A stretch of 64,000 nucleotides of DNA, taken from the NCBI GenBank assembly GCA_023386345.1, contig JAEWJT010000020.1, positions 62,001 through 126,000 on the forward strand, given 5' to 3'. Shown one piece after another: positions 8,640 to 17,514 of the stretch (position 1 is its first letter; every line of letters starts with the position of its first letter). The position numbers were made by a program, and so were the translations under genes. The notes below the pieces were generated by a model. That model was given only the letters and a program-made list of their open reading frames with translations, did no database searches and had not been told where the DNA came from. Source of the DNA: Bacillota bacterium. GTDB lineage: Bacteria; Bacillota; Clostridia; Tissierellales; Sedimentibacteraceae.

Positions 8640-9815
8640 ATGAAAATCGGTAGAGTAGTGAGAGTAGTTAAAGATAACAGCAGAAAAGAAATTTTTAATT
8701 GTACAAATGAAAATAGAACTCTAATTATGAGTATATTTTATCTGGCAGACGAAGCGTGCTGCAAAGGTAAGAGTGCTTTGTACAAAGATTTGCATGAGCC
8801 AAATGCTGAGAGATTTGTTCAGGAGTGGGCAAAGTCAGATGAGTTAAAACAATATATTAATGAGTTAAGCACTAATATTTTTATTAATGCTCCAATTAAA
8901 AATGTTAATGACAAGCATCCTGTTGTAATTTATTCACCAGGATTTAGCTGTGATAGAGATTCAACAGTATTTATTATAGAAAAGCTTGTTGAACATGGTT
9001 ATATTGTAATTACATTGGGATCTCCTTATGAAACTGATTTTACAATTATGCCCAACGGAGAAGTTGTTGAAATGCTCGAGGAATTAAGTGATTTTCCATC
9101 TAATTCAAAAGATATATGGAGAGAACTAATAGATATTAGAAAAAAAGATATTTTGTTTTTAATGAATTATCTTGAGTATATTGATAAAAATGATGAGCTT
9201 TTAAAAAATAAATTACTTTTAGATAAGATTGGACTTATCGGATTTTCTTTAGGGTCTCAAGCCTGCTTTGAAGCAGCTGCTGATGATGAAAGAATAAAAG
9301 CTGTTGTTTTACTTGAAGGCTGTTTACACCATAGTACTGTTTTAGAAAGAGTAAATAGAGGGCAGAAATCTAAAACACCGCATATGCTTTTTAAGAGGCA
9401 TGCCTCATCACAAAGCTTAAGAGAAGAAGAATGTCATAGTTGGTATATGGACCTTGAAGATAGGGATATAGCAGAGTCATTAATTAAAGAACAGATTGAG
9501 ATAGCATGGGAAATAAGCAAAACACAAAAAGCTCTTCACAAATTTGTCGATGCTTATAAATCATTTGTAAAGATAGAGAATACCAAGCATATGACTTTTT
9601 GTGATATACCAGTTTTATCAAATCAACAATATGAAGAGTGTTTCGGAGGAAAAATATCATTAAAAATTGCTCATGAAATTATTAGCACAGCTACTTTAAA
9701 ATTTTTGAATGAATTTTTATATAATAATATTAATGAATATAAAAACTTTATAAAATATGAAAATACATATTCAAAATTAAAGGAAATAAATGCTGACGGA
9801 GAGATTAAGGAATAA
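8640..9815 (+). CDS. Alpha/beta hydrolase, PAF-acetylhydrolase isoform II-like
   Basis: The 391-residue protein carries the nucleophile elbow GFSLGS (near residue 202), an early strand PVVIYSPGFSCDRD forming the oxyanion region, and a late KHMTFCD segment that could supply the catalytic histidine. The arrangement matches plasma-type platelet-activating-factor acetylhydrolases and related dienelactone-type esterases. The natural substrate is probably a short-chain ester, an inference. There is no signal peptide. The start follows AAAAAGGA with a 7-nt spacer. Confidence 0.75.
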   Translation: MKIGRVVRVVKDNSRKEIFNCTNENRTLIMSIFYLADEACCKGKSALYKDLHEPNAERFVQEWAKSDELKQYINELSTNIFINAPIKNVNDKHPVVIYSPGFSCDRDSTVFIIEKLVEHGYIVITLGSPYETDFTIMPNGEVVEMLEELSDFPSNSKDIWRELIDIRKKDILFLMNYLEYIDKNDELLKNKLLLDKIGLIGFSLGSQACFEAAADDERIKAVVLLEGCLHHSTVLERVNRGQKSKTPHMLFKRHASSQSLREEECHSWYMDLEDRDIAESLIKEQIEIAWEISKTQKALHKFVDAYKSFVKIENTKHMTFCDIPVLSNQQYEECFGGKISLKIAHEIISTATLKFLNEFLYNNINEYKNFIKYENTYSKLKEINADGEIKE

Positions 9816-9866
9816 TATAACAAGGCAAAGCAACACATAATTCTGTGGAATAGGGTGGTATAAAAA

Positions 9867-10712
9867 ATGTATAATAAAAAAGAGCAACTAAAATTAGATT
9901 TAAGAAGAATTAAAGATAATGAATATAATCTTGGAGAGTGTGAAAATATCAATGATTATGTAAGTATAATGCTTAAATATATTGGTGATAATGACCCGGA
10001 ATTAAGAGATGAATTGATATACTCTAATTTAGCTAATTGGATTGAAAGAAAATGCTATTTTACTGATGAAGAATTAAAAAGCTTATTAAATACTATATTA
10101 AGTGATGATTTTATTTTTTATAATATTGGAAGTGAAAATGATGATTCAGTTTTAAGAAGAAGCTTTTCTATACTTTTGATAGATCCAATTTTATGTCGTC
10201 ATTTAGATAAAGAATTTTTAGATAAGGAAATGATTTTAAAGACTAAAGATTGTTTGCTTAAATTTATTAATGAAGAAAAAGATTTGCGTGGATATGATAA
10301 AGAAAAGGGATGGATTCATGCTATAGCTCACGCCGCCGATGGAGTGCATGCTTTAATAAATTGTAAGGAAATTAATGAAGATATATACAAAGAAATAATG
10401 ACTACTATAGAAAATAAGATGCTCGAAGGAAAAGAAATTTTTAATTCAGAAGAAGATGAAAGAATAGTTGTAACAATATATAGCGACATTATATCAGACA
10501 AGCTGTTAAGTGACCAATACATATGCAATTGGATAGAAGGACTTAGCAAAGTTACTGAAATAAAAAATAAAATGACTAGATTTAAAGCTAAGGTTAATAT
10601 CAAGAATTTAATACGTAGTCTATATTTTAGACTGTTACATCTAGGAAACAATGATGAGATATTAAAAACAATAGTTGAATTAGAAAAGAAAATAAACTCG
10701 TACTTAAATTAA
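9867..10712 (+). CDS. DUF2785 domain-containing protein
   Basis: The 281-residue, almost entirely helical protein contains the block DLRGYDKEKGWIHAIAHAADG near residue 145, which I recognise as the conserved core of the DUF2785 family. Function is not known. The core His and Asp residues (H151, H155, D158 approximately) are suggestive of metal binding but that is inference. It starts 52 nt after the hydrolase, behind AGGGTGG, and may share its transcript. Confidence 0.7.
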   Translation: MYNKKEQLKLDLRRIKDNEYNLGECENINDYVSIMLKYIGDNDPELRDELIYSNLANWIERKCYFTDEELKSLLNTILSDDFIFYNIGSENDDSVLRRSFSILLIDPILCRHLDKEFLDKEMILKTKDCLLKFINEEKDLRGYDKEKGWIHAIAHAADGVHALINCKEINEDIYKEIMTTIENKMLEGKEIFNSEEDERIVVTIYSDIISDKLLSDQYICNWIEGLSKVTEIKNKMTRFKAKVNIKNLIRSLYFRLLHLGNNDEILKTIVELEKKINSYLN

Positions 10713-10747
10713 TATTATTGTAAAGTATAGAGATAAATGTACTGAGT

Positions 10748-10816
10748 AGATACAAAAAGCATGACTCAGACCGTAAAAATAGAGTAAAGGACAAATCTAT
10801 AATAGAACATTATTAG
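10748..10816 (+). pseudogene. Relic of a nitroreductase gene (C-terminal tail only)
   Basis: The frame reads 22 residues ending DKSIIEHY and a stop, and matches the C-terminus of the intact nitroreductase at 7377 (DKPIIGHY, preceded by a similar Arg/Lys-rich stretch). The DNA is also close: the last 20 bases differ at only a few positions. No nitroreductase sequence remains upstream, so the copy was deleted down to its tail. It shows that the island has undergone duplication and loss. Confidence 0.7.
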
Positions 10817-10857
10817 ATATTAAAAAAGATAGAGATTATAAAAAGGGTGATAACATA

Positions 10858-11340
10858 ATGATTAATTTAAGAATTGCAAGCAATGACGATAAAGAGTTGT
10901 ATAGAAATTTATTTAACATGTATCATAACGATTTAGCACCGTACTGTGATGATTTAATAGAGGTGGACGATGAAGGATATTATGATAAACAAGCTGTAGA
11001 ATGTTACTTCAGTGAAGATGAAAATATAATTCCTTATGTGGTCATGAGAAATGACAAAGCAATCGGAGTTATTGTCTTAACTAAACCGCCATATGTTAAA
11101 TCCGGATGTGATTATTGTATCCAAGAATTTTTTGTTCTGAATTCCTTTAGGGGTAAGAATGTTGCAGAAGAAGTATGTAAACAATTGATAGATAAATATA
11201 CAGGTAAGTATTGTTTAACTGTATTAAATAAAAATACAAGAGCAATAAATTTTTGGAAAAAATTTACTGATAAATACGCATCTAAAGTGAGTGAAGGAAA
11301 GTATGATGAACAAAGCATCATTATGGAGTTTTCAGTATAA
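10858..11340 (+). CDS. GNAT-like N-acetyltransferase with altered CoA loop
   Basis: The 160-residue protein has the GNAT layout (strand CIQEFFVLNSF, then a loop and helix, then NTRAINFWKKF). The CoA loop reads RGKNVA, so the usual first Gly of the (Q/R)xxGx(G/A) motif is Asn. It may bind CoA weakly or be diverging. The start follows AAAAAGGGTG with a 9-nt spacer. The nitroreductase relic lies directly upstream. Confidence 0.7.
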   Translation: MINLRIASNDDKELYRNLFNMYHNDLAPYCDDLIEVDDEGYYDKQAVECYFSEDENIIPYVVMRNDKAIGVIVLTKPPYVKSGCDYCIQEFFVLNSFRGKNVAEEVCKQLIDKYTGKYCLTVLNKNTRAINFWKKFTDKYASKVSEGKYDEQSIIMEFSV

Positions 11341-11489
11341 GAATAGTTAAGATAAAAAGGAATTATTTGAAACGGAATATCCAAGAATAATGGTGCTTAT
11401 ATCGATGGGATAAAATGATGAATTTTTTTATTCACTTACAAAAGAGGAATACTTACAAAATTATAATAAATTATAAGGGGATATTATCA

Positions 11490-11966
11490 ATGGAAAATAT
11501 AAAATATTCACAAGAGAAAATAGATAAATTTTGGAAAAGATTTTTAGATGAAACAAACAGGGATAAAGACACAAAATATTTAGATGCCTTTTATTTTGAA
11601 TTAACAGAGAAATGGGCAAATGAGTTGCTGCGTTTAGTATTAATCGGGCAAAAAAGGGCTACAGCGAGTAGTTTACGTGGATATGAAATAGAGGGCGAAC
11701 GTATACCGCAGGTAGGAGATTTAAGTATTGTTACCGATTGGGATGGAATACCAAGATGCGTTATTGAAACTACCCAAGTTACAATTATTCCGTTTTCAGA
11801 GATGACTTATGATATCTGTAAGCGTGAGGGTGAAGATGATACATTGGAGTCTTGGATTAAGGGTCATACAAACTTTTTTACAGAAGAAGCAAAACAGTTA
11901 GGATATGAATTTACTGCTGATATGCCAGTAATTTTTGAAGATTTCGAAGTGGTATATCAAGTATAA
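11490..11966 (+). CDS. ASCH domain protein
   Basis: From ATG 11490 (behind TAAGGGG, spacer about 8) 158 residues are encoded; an upstream ATG at 11415 extends the frame without a ribosome binding site. The sequence has the PUA-like ASCH core: a helical N-terminus, LIGQKRATASS, a strand PQVGDLSIVTDWDG, and PRCVIETTQV. ASCH domains bind RNA or act on nucleosides (the YqfB group hydrolyses N4-acetylcytidine). The K-R-A-T-A-S motif is typical. The exact role is unknown. Confidence 0.8.
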   Translation: MENIKYSQEKIDKFWKRFLDETNRDKDTKYLDAFYFELTEKWANELLRLVLIGQKRATASSLRGYEIEGERIPQVGDLSIVTDWDGIPRCVIETTQVTIIPFSEMTYDICKREGEDDTLESWIKGHTNFFTEEAKQLGYEFTADMPVIFEDFEVVYQV

Positions 11967-12011
11967 ATATATGATAAAATAATTTTCGATGTTTAAATTG
12001 GAGGAATTATA

Positions 12012-12149
12012 ATGAAAATAAACTTTTGGATTGGAGATAAAGTTGGAGCTAGAGCAGTTGAACCTACAGATTATGATGATAAATCTGACGGATTTTGCGA
12101 TGAAATTCATTTTCCAAGATCATGTGCTGTTATAGTAGCAAGAGTTTGA
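12012..12149 (+). CDS. 45-residue small protein or truncated gene
   Basis: An ATG at 12012 preceded by GGAGGAATTATA (strong ribosome binding site, spacer 6-7) opens a 45-codon frame beginning MKINFWIGDKVG and ending IVARV. The strength of the site argues that translation starts here, but the short length and abrupt end suggest the N-terminus of a gene that lost its remainder. No family recognised. It lies between the ASCH and RimJ/L-like GNAT genes. Confidence 0.45.
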   Translation: MKINFWIGDKVGARAVEPTDYDDKSDGFCDEIHFPRSCAVIVARV

Positions 12150-12251
12150 TGAATTTTAAAAAAAAAGAATTGTCGTAGTTTAATTGTGCCATATTTAATA
12201 TTTTTGATTTTTTACTTTGTAGCTAAGACTATGACATAATATGAGGGTAAA

Positions 12252-12770
12252 ATGAAAATACAAGGAAAAAAAGTAATTCTAACTAAAGCAGTAGAAAGAG
12301 ATATTGAATTTCTATGCAGAGTTGAGTCTGATAAGGCTCTATGGATATATGAAGAATCTGTTGCAGAAAATGATGAAAAATTAAGAGAAAAATTTAAGAC
12401 TCGTATAAATGGAGATAGATGCTATGATTTTATTGTTACAATAAAAGAAGATCGCCTACAAAACCCTATTGGCTTTGTAAGTGTGTGGAAATACACTGAC
12501 TGGAGGAAATCATGGGAAGTAGGATACAGCATCTTACCGCAATATCAAAATAAAGGATATGGAGTTGAGAGTTTAAAACTACTTTTAGGATTTGCATTTG
12601 AAGAACTAAAAGCACATAAGGTGGTTGGAATGTGTAATGTTGAAAACATAGCTTCTGCAAAGATGATGTCAAATTGCGGTATGAGACTAGAGGGAACATT
12701 TAAAGAGGAGCTAAATTGGAATGACAAATGGACAGACCAACATTTCTTTTCAATATTAGAATCTGAATAG
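12252..12770 (+). CDS. GNAT N-acetyltransferase, RimJ/RimL type
   Basis: The 172-residue protein begins like RimJ/RimL and antibiotic-modifying relatives (GKKVILTKAVERDIEFL), with GYSILPQYQNKGYGVES carrying the CoA loop QNKGYG near residue 99. The segment ENIASAKMMSNCGMRLEGTFKEE is the hallmark end of this subfamily. Such enzymes acetylate N-termini of ribosomal proteins or small amines. The start follows GAGGGTAAA. It is a single gene between two small relic-like stretches. Confidence 0.88.
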   Translation: MKIQGKKVILTKAVERDIEFLCRVESDKALWIYEESVAENDEKLREKFKTRINGDRCYDFIVTIKEDRLQNPIGFVSVWKYTDWRKSWEVGYSILPQYQNKGYGVESLKLLLGFAFEELKAHKVVGMCNVENIASAKMMSNCGMRLEGTFKEELNWNDKWTDQHFFSILESE

Positions 12771-12926
12771 GCGGTTTCAATATGAATTATTGGAAAGATA
12801 AAAATTATTATATTAAGGGTGATAGAGCCTGACGGTTAGGACTAAGGTTTCATGGTTTTACAGTATAAATTAACATAAAGAAATAAATTTACTTTAAAAT
12901 AAAAATTAAAATAACCGGAGGTTACA

Positions 12927-13709
12927 ATGAAAATAGCAACATACAATGTATGGTATCCAAACATTGACATTAGAGCAGAACAATTAATTTTAGAAATAAA
13001 TAATATCGATGCTGACATAATAGGTCTGCAAGAAGTTCCTTCAGCTTTCTATAATAAGCTAATCAAAAATGTTAAATACTCTCATCATGCTTCTTATTTA
13101 AATGATGGTGAAGAATTAGGCTTAGTAATTCTAAGCAAGTACCCTATTTCTGAAGAATTCTCATTATTTGAAAGTGTAGAATTTGATAATAGCGTAGCGC
13201 ATAATATTATAATTGAGATTAATGGAATTAAATATTCTATAACTAACGCACATTTACCTTGGGATTCAGTATTAGCAAAAGAAAAGCAAATAGTAGCTAT
13301 TGATAGATATATACATTCTCAAAGAGATAAAGCTCATTTTTTCATTTTCCTGGGAGATTTTAACTGCACTATGGAATCAAGTGTTCACCATTACTTATTA
13401 GGTGATCAAAGCTTGTTAGGTTGCGAGTCAAAGCCTTATTGGAATGATTTAGCAAGTGTACATGCTAAGTTAAATGGTTATGATGTTGTTCCTACACTTG
13501 ATTTTATAAACAACCCAAGATGGGGAGGAAAGAACACTAATTATATACCAGATGCTTGTGATAGAATTTATATAATGGAGAGCTTTAACTGGGACTATGA
13601 GTTTAAACTGCGTAATGTAAATGTTTTTGGCAAGGAAGTATCTCCTGAGACGGGCTATGCTCCAAGTGACCACTATGGTGTACTTGCTGAAGTTGATTTC
13701 GTAATATAA
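12927..13709 (+). CDS. Endonuclease/exonuclease/phosphatase (EEP) family protein
   Basis: The 260-residue protein has the full EEP signature: metal-site ATYNVW at the N-terminus (Asn7), GLQEVP with catalytic Glu near residue 37, NAHLPWD, LGDFNC, and the terminal SDHYGVLAEV with catalytic His. Members are Mg-dependent phosphodiesterases acting on nucleic acids, sphingomyelin or inositol phosphates. There is no signal peptide, so an intracellular DNA, RNA or metabolite hydrolase is more likely than a secreted sphingomyelinase. The start follows CGGAGG with a 7-nt spacer. Confidence 0.85.
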   Translation: MKIATYNVWYPNIDIRAEQLILEINNIDADIIGLQEVPSAFYNKLIKNVKYSHHASYLNDGEELGLVILSKYPISEEFSLFESVEFDNSVAHNIIIEINGIKYSITNAHLPWDSVLAKEKQIVAIDRYIHSQRDKAHFFIFLGDFNCTMESSVHHYLLGDQSLLGCESKPYWNDLASVHAKLNGYDVVPTLDFINNPRWGGKNTNYIPDACDRIYIMESFNWDYEFKLRNVNVFGKEVSPETGYAPSDHYGVLAEVDFVI

Positions 13710-13763
13710 ACTTTAATTGTTTAAGAAAATTAAATAGAATTCAAAATTTAGGAGGAAAACAAA

Positions 13764-14201
13764 ATGAATATAGAATTAAGAACAATAGATAAAGAAAATA
13801 TGTATGATGTTATAGAGTTGGAAGTTGAAGATGAACAAAAGGATTTTGTTGCATCAAATTCTTTTTCACTGTTACAGGCTAATTATGAAGAGAATTTATA
13901 TCCTTTTGCGATATATAGAGATAATGAGTTAGTTGGGTTTGTCATGTATGATTTTGATGATGAAACAGATTCTTATGGAATGTGTAGACTTATGGTAGAT
14001 AAAAAATTCCAAAATCAAGGTATAGGTAAAGTCACGATTGAAAAGCTATTTGATAAAGTAATAAAAGAACATGGAAATGTAAAGTTTTTTACAAGTGCCG
14101 AGCCTGAAAATACAGTCGCTCTAAATTTATATGAAAAGCTTGGATTTGAAAAAACAGGCAAACTTGTTGAAGGCGAAGTAGAGATGATTAAGCAACTATA
14201 A
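13764..14201 (+). CDS. GNAT N-acetyltransferase, Blt/spermidine acetyltransferase-like
   Basis: The 145-residue protein matches the BltD/PaiA-type diamine acetyltransferases: a DEQKDFVASNSFSLLQA block near residue 25, FAIYRDNELVGFVMYDFD, CoA loop QNQGIG near residue 91, and NTVALNLYEKLGF. These enzymes N-acetylate spermidine and other polyamines to lower their toxicity. The start follows AGGAGG with an 8-nt spacer. Of all the GNATs here this one has the best substrate clue. Confidence 0.82.
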   Translation: MNIELRTIDKENMYDVIELEVEDEQKDFVASNSFSLLQANYEENLYPFAIYRDNELVGFVMYDFDDETDSYGMCRLMVDKKFQNQGIGKVTIEKLFDKVIKEHGNVKFFTSAEPENTVALNLYEKLGFEKTGKLVEGEVEMIKQL

Positions 14202-14272
14202 ATATATAGAAAATTTAATTCATTTCATACATAGATTAAATAGATTTAACTGGAAAGCTAAAGGAGTTTATT

Positions 14273-15049
14273 ATGAATATCAGAAATAGAATAATAGATT
14301 TATTAAAAAACAGCCTTATAGATAATGAATATGTATATGCTATGTGGCTTGAAGGATCTGACGGACTTGGCAGGGCAGATGAATATTCTGATCTAGATTT
14401 TTGGTTTGATGTTGAGGACGGATACGAAAATGAAATTTTAGATAAGTGTGTAGAAATTCTGCAAACTATAGATAAATTAGATTTTGTTCAGAAATACGAG
14501 CATCCGCATCCAAAGATATTTCAAAGAAATTTGCACATTAAGGGTACATCAGAATATTTAATGCTGGATATATGCGTTCAAAGTCACAGCAGAGGCAATG
14601 AGGGCTGTACTTTTGTAGAAAATGACATAGCTGAATATCCATTTATATTATTTGATAAGGCTAATGTAATCAATATAATCAAAAAACCAGAGAATTACTT
14701 GGAAGCAATCAAGAAAATATATAATGAATCAATTGATAGATTTAGCCAACAATCAAGAATACTTAAGTACATTTATAGAGCTAAGTATCTTGAAGCATTT
14801 GCTTACTATCAAAAATATGCGTGTCAGCCAATAGTAAATTTGCTTAGAATAGCTTATACTCCAAGACATATAGAATATGGTTTAGTACATATATCAGACC
14901 ACTTACCTAGAGAAATAGTAGATAAGATAGAATTGATGTATAAGGTCAACACCTTAGATGATATTAAAAATAATTTGCACTATGCAAATAAATTATTTTA
15001 TGAAGCGAAGAATTATGCAGATGATTTTATAAAGAAGATAGAAATTTAA
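14273..15049 (+). CDS. Nucleotidyltransferase domain protein, aminoglycoside adenylyltransferase-like
   Basis: The 258-residue protein has the polymerase-beta-type nucleotidyltransferase motif: LEGSDGLGR (GS motif) followed by SDLDFWFDV (DxD-type metal ligands) near residues 28-47, then LDICVQSHS, which could hold the third Asp, and a helical C-terminal half as in kanamycin/lincosamide nucleotidyltransferases. It would transfer a nucleotide from ATP to a hydroxyl of a small molecule. Drug specificity cannot be read. The start follows AAAGGAG with a 7-nt spacer. Confidence 0.75.
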   Translation: MNIRNRIIDLLKNSLIDNEYVYAMWLEGSDGLGRADEYSDLDFWFDVEDGYENEILDKCVEILQTIDKLDFVQKYEHPHPKIFQRNLHIKGTSEYLMLDICVQSHSRGNEGCTFVENDIAEYPFILFDKANVINIIKKPENYLEAIKKIYNESIDRFSQQSRILKYIYRAKYLEAFAYYQKYACQPIVNLLRIAYTPRHIEYGLVHISDHLPREIVDKIELMYKVNTLDDIKNNLHYANKLFYEAKNYADDFIKKIEI

Positions 15050-15157
15050 AATTGATATTTACTTATTCGACATGTGTATAAGAATAAATATAAAAATATA
15101 ATTTTTTAAATTTAATGTATAACTTTAAATATTGAAAGAGATGGGAAAATATTAAAA

Positions 15158-15700
15158 ATGATTGAAATTAGAAATTTAACGACTGATGATATGAAAGAAG
15201 CTATACAATTAAAAGTGAATTGTTGGACTGAGGAGCTGGCAGAGAAAGCTGAAAATACTTTAAATTACTCAAAGGAGCTTGAATTTTGGATTGACTGGAT
15301 GAATTCAGCAGAGGAAAATAAAGACGTTCGACTTTTAATAGGAGCATTTGAAGACAATAAAATGCTTGGAGCTGCATTTGCAAGCTTTGCAGAAACAGAA
15401 GATATACCTGAAAAAGGCATAGAGTTAAACGGTTTGTGGGTTTATCCGGAGCAAAGAGGCAGAGGAATATCTCTAAGGCTAATATTACACATATTAGATT
15501 TTTTCAAAAGTATGAGTAAGGAAAAAATAGTTATATACAATCATCATTATTGTCCATCAAATCTTTTCTACAAAAAATTTGGAGCTAATATTATCAGACA
15601 GGATAAACAAATGGATGGGAAGCTTTTAATAGATGTATTTTTGGCAGATATAGATGCGTTTAAGAATAATATTGAAAAATCACTATTGAAATATAGATGA
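15158..15700 (+). CDS. GNAT family N-acetyltransferase
   Basis: The 180-residue protein has an IELNGLWVYPEQRGRGISLRL block near residue 88-108. The CoA loop is RGRGIS, with Ser instead of the usual last Gly or Ala, a modest departure. The C-terminal PSNLFYKKFGA block fits. The start follows GAGATGGGA. The TGA stop overlaps an ATG at 15697, but the following methyltransferase probably starts downstream at 15733. Confidence 0.8.
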   Translation: MIEIRNLTTDDMKEAIQLKVNCWTEELAEKAENTLNYSKELEFWIDWMNSAEENKDVRLLIGAFEDNKMLGAAFASFAETEDIPEKGIELNGLWVYPEQRGRGISLRLILHILDFFKSMSKEKIVIYNHHYCPSNLFYKKFGANIIRQDKQMDGKLLIDVFLADIDAFKNNIEKSLLKYR

Positions 15701-15732
15701 TTTTAGAAAGTAAACAGAAAGGATTAATAATC

Positions 15733-16542
15733 ATGCCTTATAATTGGATTGATGAAACAAAGTATACAATAGACAGTTTTTTATTAATGGATAGATGGCT
15801 TATTCGTATGATTATTTCTGAAACAGAGAATTGTGAGAAGTTTCGCACTAATATGTCAATTGCCTTGGCAAAACGACCATATGTTGCGTGGTATTGTTGT
15901 CAAAAGTCTCCTGAGATTAAAGAAATAGTAGATAAATTGTTACAGGCTGCACCGGATTATATATCGGAAGAAATGCTTAGAAATGCAGAGGAATTTATTA
16001 TAAAAGCAAGAGAAACGGATATTGTTTATACTGACCCTGAAACAATGAATAATAATTGTGATTATATAGTAAATTGGACAGAGGACAAGCTGCTTGAATT
16101 AGCTGATTTTTCAAATAAGGTTGTTCTTGATGTAGGTAGTGGTACGGGTCGTCTCGCATTCACAGCAGCGAAGTTTGCTAAACGAGTTTATGCAAGTGAG
16201 CCTTGTGATATGCTTAGAGAATATTTGAGGGACAGAATTAAACGCGAAGGAATTACAAATATGGTAGTACTTGACGGAACGGTTGAACAAATACCTTTCG
16301 AGGACAGTACCTTTGATATTGTAACATGCGCACATGTTTTAGGAGATAATTTTGAAAGTGAAGTTAAAGAACTTGAACGAGTTGTGAAAAATTGTGGTCT
16401 TATATTAGACTGCATGGGCGAAGATAACAAAAAACGTGATAAACCATCTGAGGACTTGCTTAACAGAGGTTTCGAATCATTCTACTATAAAAGTGTACTC
16501 GGCGGCGATATCTACAGATATAGAAAAAAGGTTATAAAATAA
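15733..16542 (+). CDS. Class I SAM-dependent methyltransferase
   Basis: The SAM motif VVLDVGSGTGRLA lies near residue 126 from the chosen start, with ASEPC as the acidic loop, VEQIPFEDSTFDIVTC as motif II, and a final ILDCMGED strand. The N-terminal ~115 residues are an unusual helical region beginning MPYNWIDETK. I chose ATG 15733 (269 residues, behind GAAAGG) over ATG 15697, which overlaps the previous stop but has no ribosome binding site. Acceptor unknown. Confidence 0.8.
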   Translation: MPYNWIDETKYTIDSFLLMDRWLIRMIISETENCEKFRTNMSIALAKRPYVAWYCCQKSPEIKEIVDKLLQAAPDYISEEMLRNAEEFIIKARETDIVYTDPETMNNNCDYIVNWTEDKLLELADFSNKVVLDVGSGTGRLAFTAAKFAKRVYASEPCDMLREYLRDRIKREGITNMVVLDGTVEQIPFEDSTFDIVTCAHVLGDNFESEVKELERVVKNCGLILDCMGEDNKKRDKPSEDLLNRGFESFYYKSVLGGDIYRYRKKVIK

Positions 16543-16640
16543 TAGGCTAAAAAATATTTTACCAAGACATAATTAAGCAAGATTGACTAGGAAATAATTT
16601 ATAAAAAGCTTTACAATAGTATTTAAGAGGTGGTTAAGTT

Positions 16641-17501
16641 ATGAATTACATTCAAAGTATGCAGGCAGCAATAAATTTTATGGAGGAAAATATTCTTGAG
16701 GATATTAGCTATGAGGATGTAGCAAGGCAGGTATACATGTCAAACTATCATTTTCATAGAACGTTTAGTATGCTTACAGGAATTACTGCAAATGAATATA
16801 TAAGAAACAGAAGACTTTCAATGGCGGGGCAAGAGCTTATAATGTCCGATATCAAAATTATTGATATAGCATATAAGTATTGCTACGAGTCTCCAGAGAG
16901 CTTTACAAAAGCATTTACAAGATTTCACGGAGTTGCTCCAAATATTGCGAAACGTGCCGGAATGCAATTAAAATCTTTTAATCGTCTTATAATAAAAATA
17001 CAATTGGAAGGCGGAACGATTATGGATTATAAAATCGTAGAAAGAGAAAAATTTAACCTCATGGTAAAGGTACAAGCATTTAGGAATGAATCTATATCAG
17101 AGGAAGGAAATACTGAAATACCAGATTTTTGGAAACAGTGCGGTTCAAACGGAGTTTTTGAAGTGCTAAAGAAGCATACAAAGACACACGATATTTATGG
17201 TGCATGTGCTCCAATTTCAAAAGAAAGTACACATTTTGACTATGGTATTGGTGTGATATATGAGGGCGGTAATGTTCCGGAGGGATTTCGTGTTTTGGAA
17301 GTAACTCCCACTCTTTGGGCAGTCTTCAAATGTATAGGAGAAGACGGTAGATGTATCGGAGAAACATGGGATAGAATTTTTAAAGAATTTCTGCCAAGCT
17401 CTGATTATAATATGATAGATGCTGTTGATTTTGAATTATATCCTGATAACAGTAACTTAGATTGTTTTTGTGAAATATGGATACCTGTAGAGAAAAAGTA
17501 A
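16641..17501 (+). CDS. AraC-type regulator with GyrI-like ligand-binding domain
   Basis: The protein has 286 residues. Residues 1-105 hold the double helix-turn-helix of AraC regulators (VARQVYMSNYHFHRTFSMLTG; IAYKYCYESPESFTKAFTRFHG). Residues 125-286 are a GyrI-like effector-binding domain (YKIVEREKFNLMVK, YGACAP, ending CFCEIWIPVEKK). The domain order matches Rob/YdeE-type multidrug sensors. It is followed after 13 nt by the oxidoreductase gene and then by a GNAT, so it may regulate that operon. The start follows AGAGGTGG. Confidence 0.88.
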   Translation: MNYIQSMQAAINFMEENILEDISYEDVARQVYMSNYHFHRTFSMLTGITANEYIRNRRLSMAGQELIMSDIKIIDIAYKYCYESPESFTKAFTRFHGVAPNIAKRAGMQLKSFNRLIIKIQLEGGTIMDYKIVEREKFNLMVKVQAFRNESISEEGNTEIPDFWKQCGSNGVFEVLKKHTKTHDIYGACAPISKESTHFDYGIGVIYEGGNVPEGFRVLEVTPTLWAVFKCIGEDGRCIGETWDRIFKEFLPSSDYNMIDAVDFELYPDNSNLDCFCEIWIPVEKK

Positions 17502-17514
17502 GGAGAGGCTCGCT

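Noticed and set aside
11354..11413. Short frame KKELFETEYPRIMVLISMG before the ASCH gene as a gene relic
   Set aside because: It looks protein-like but is too short to tell from chance, and no family matches; left unannotated.
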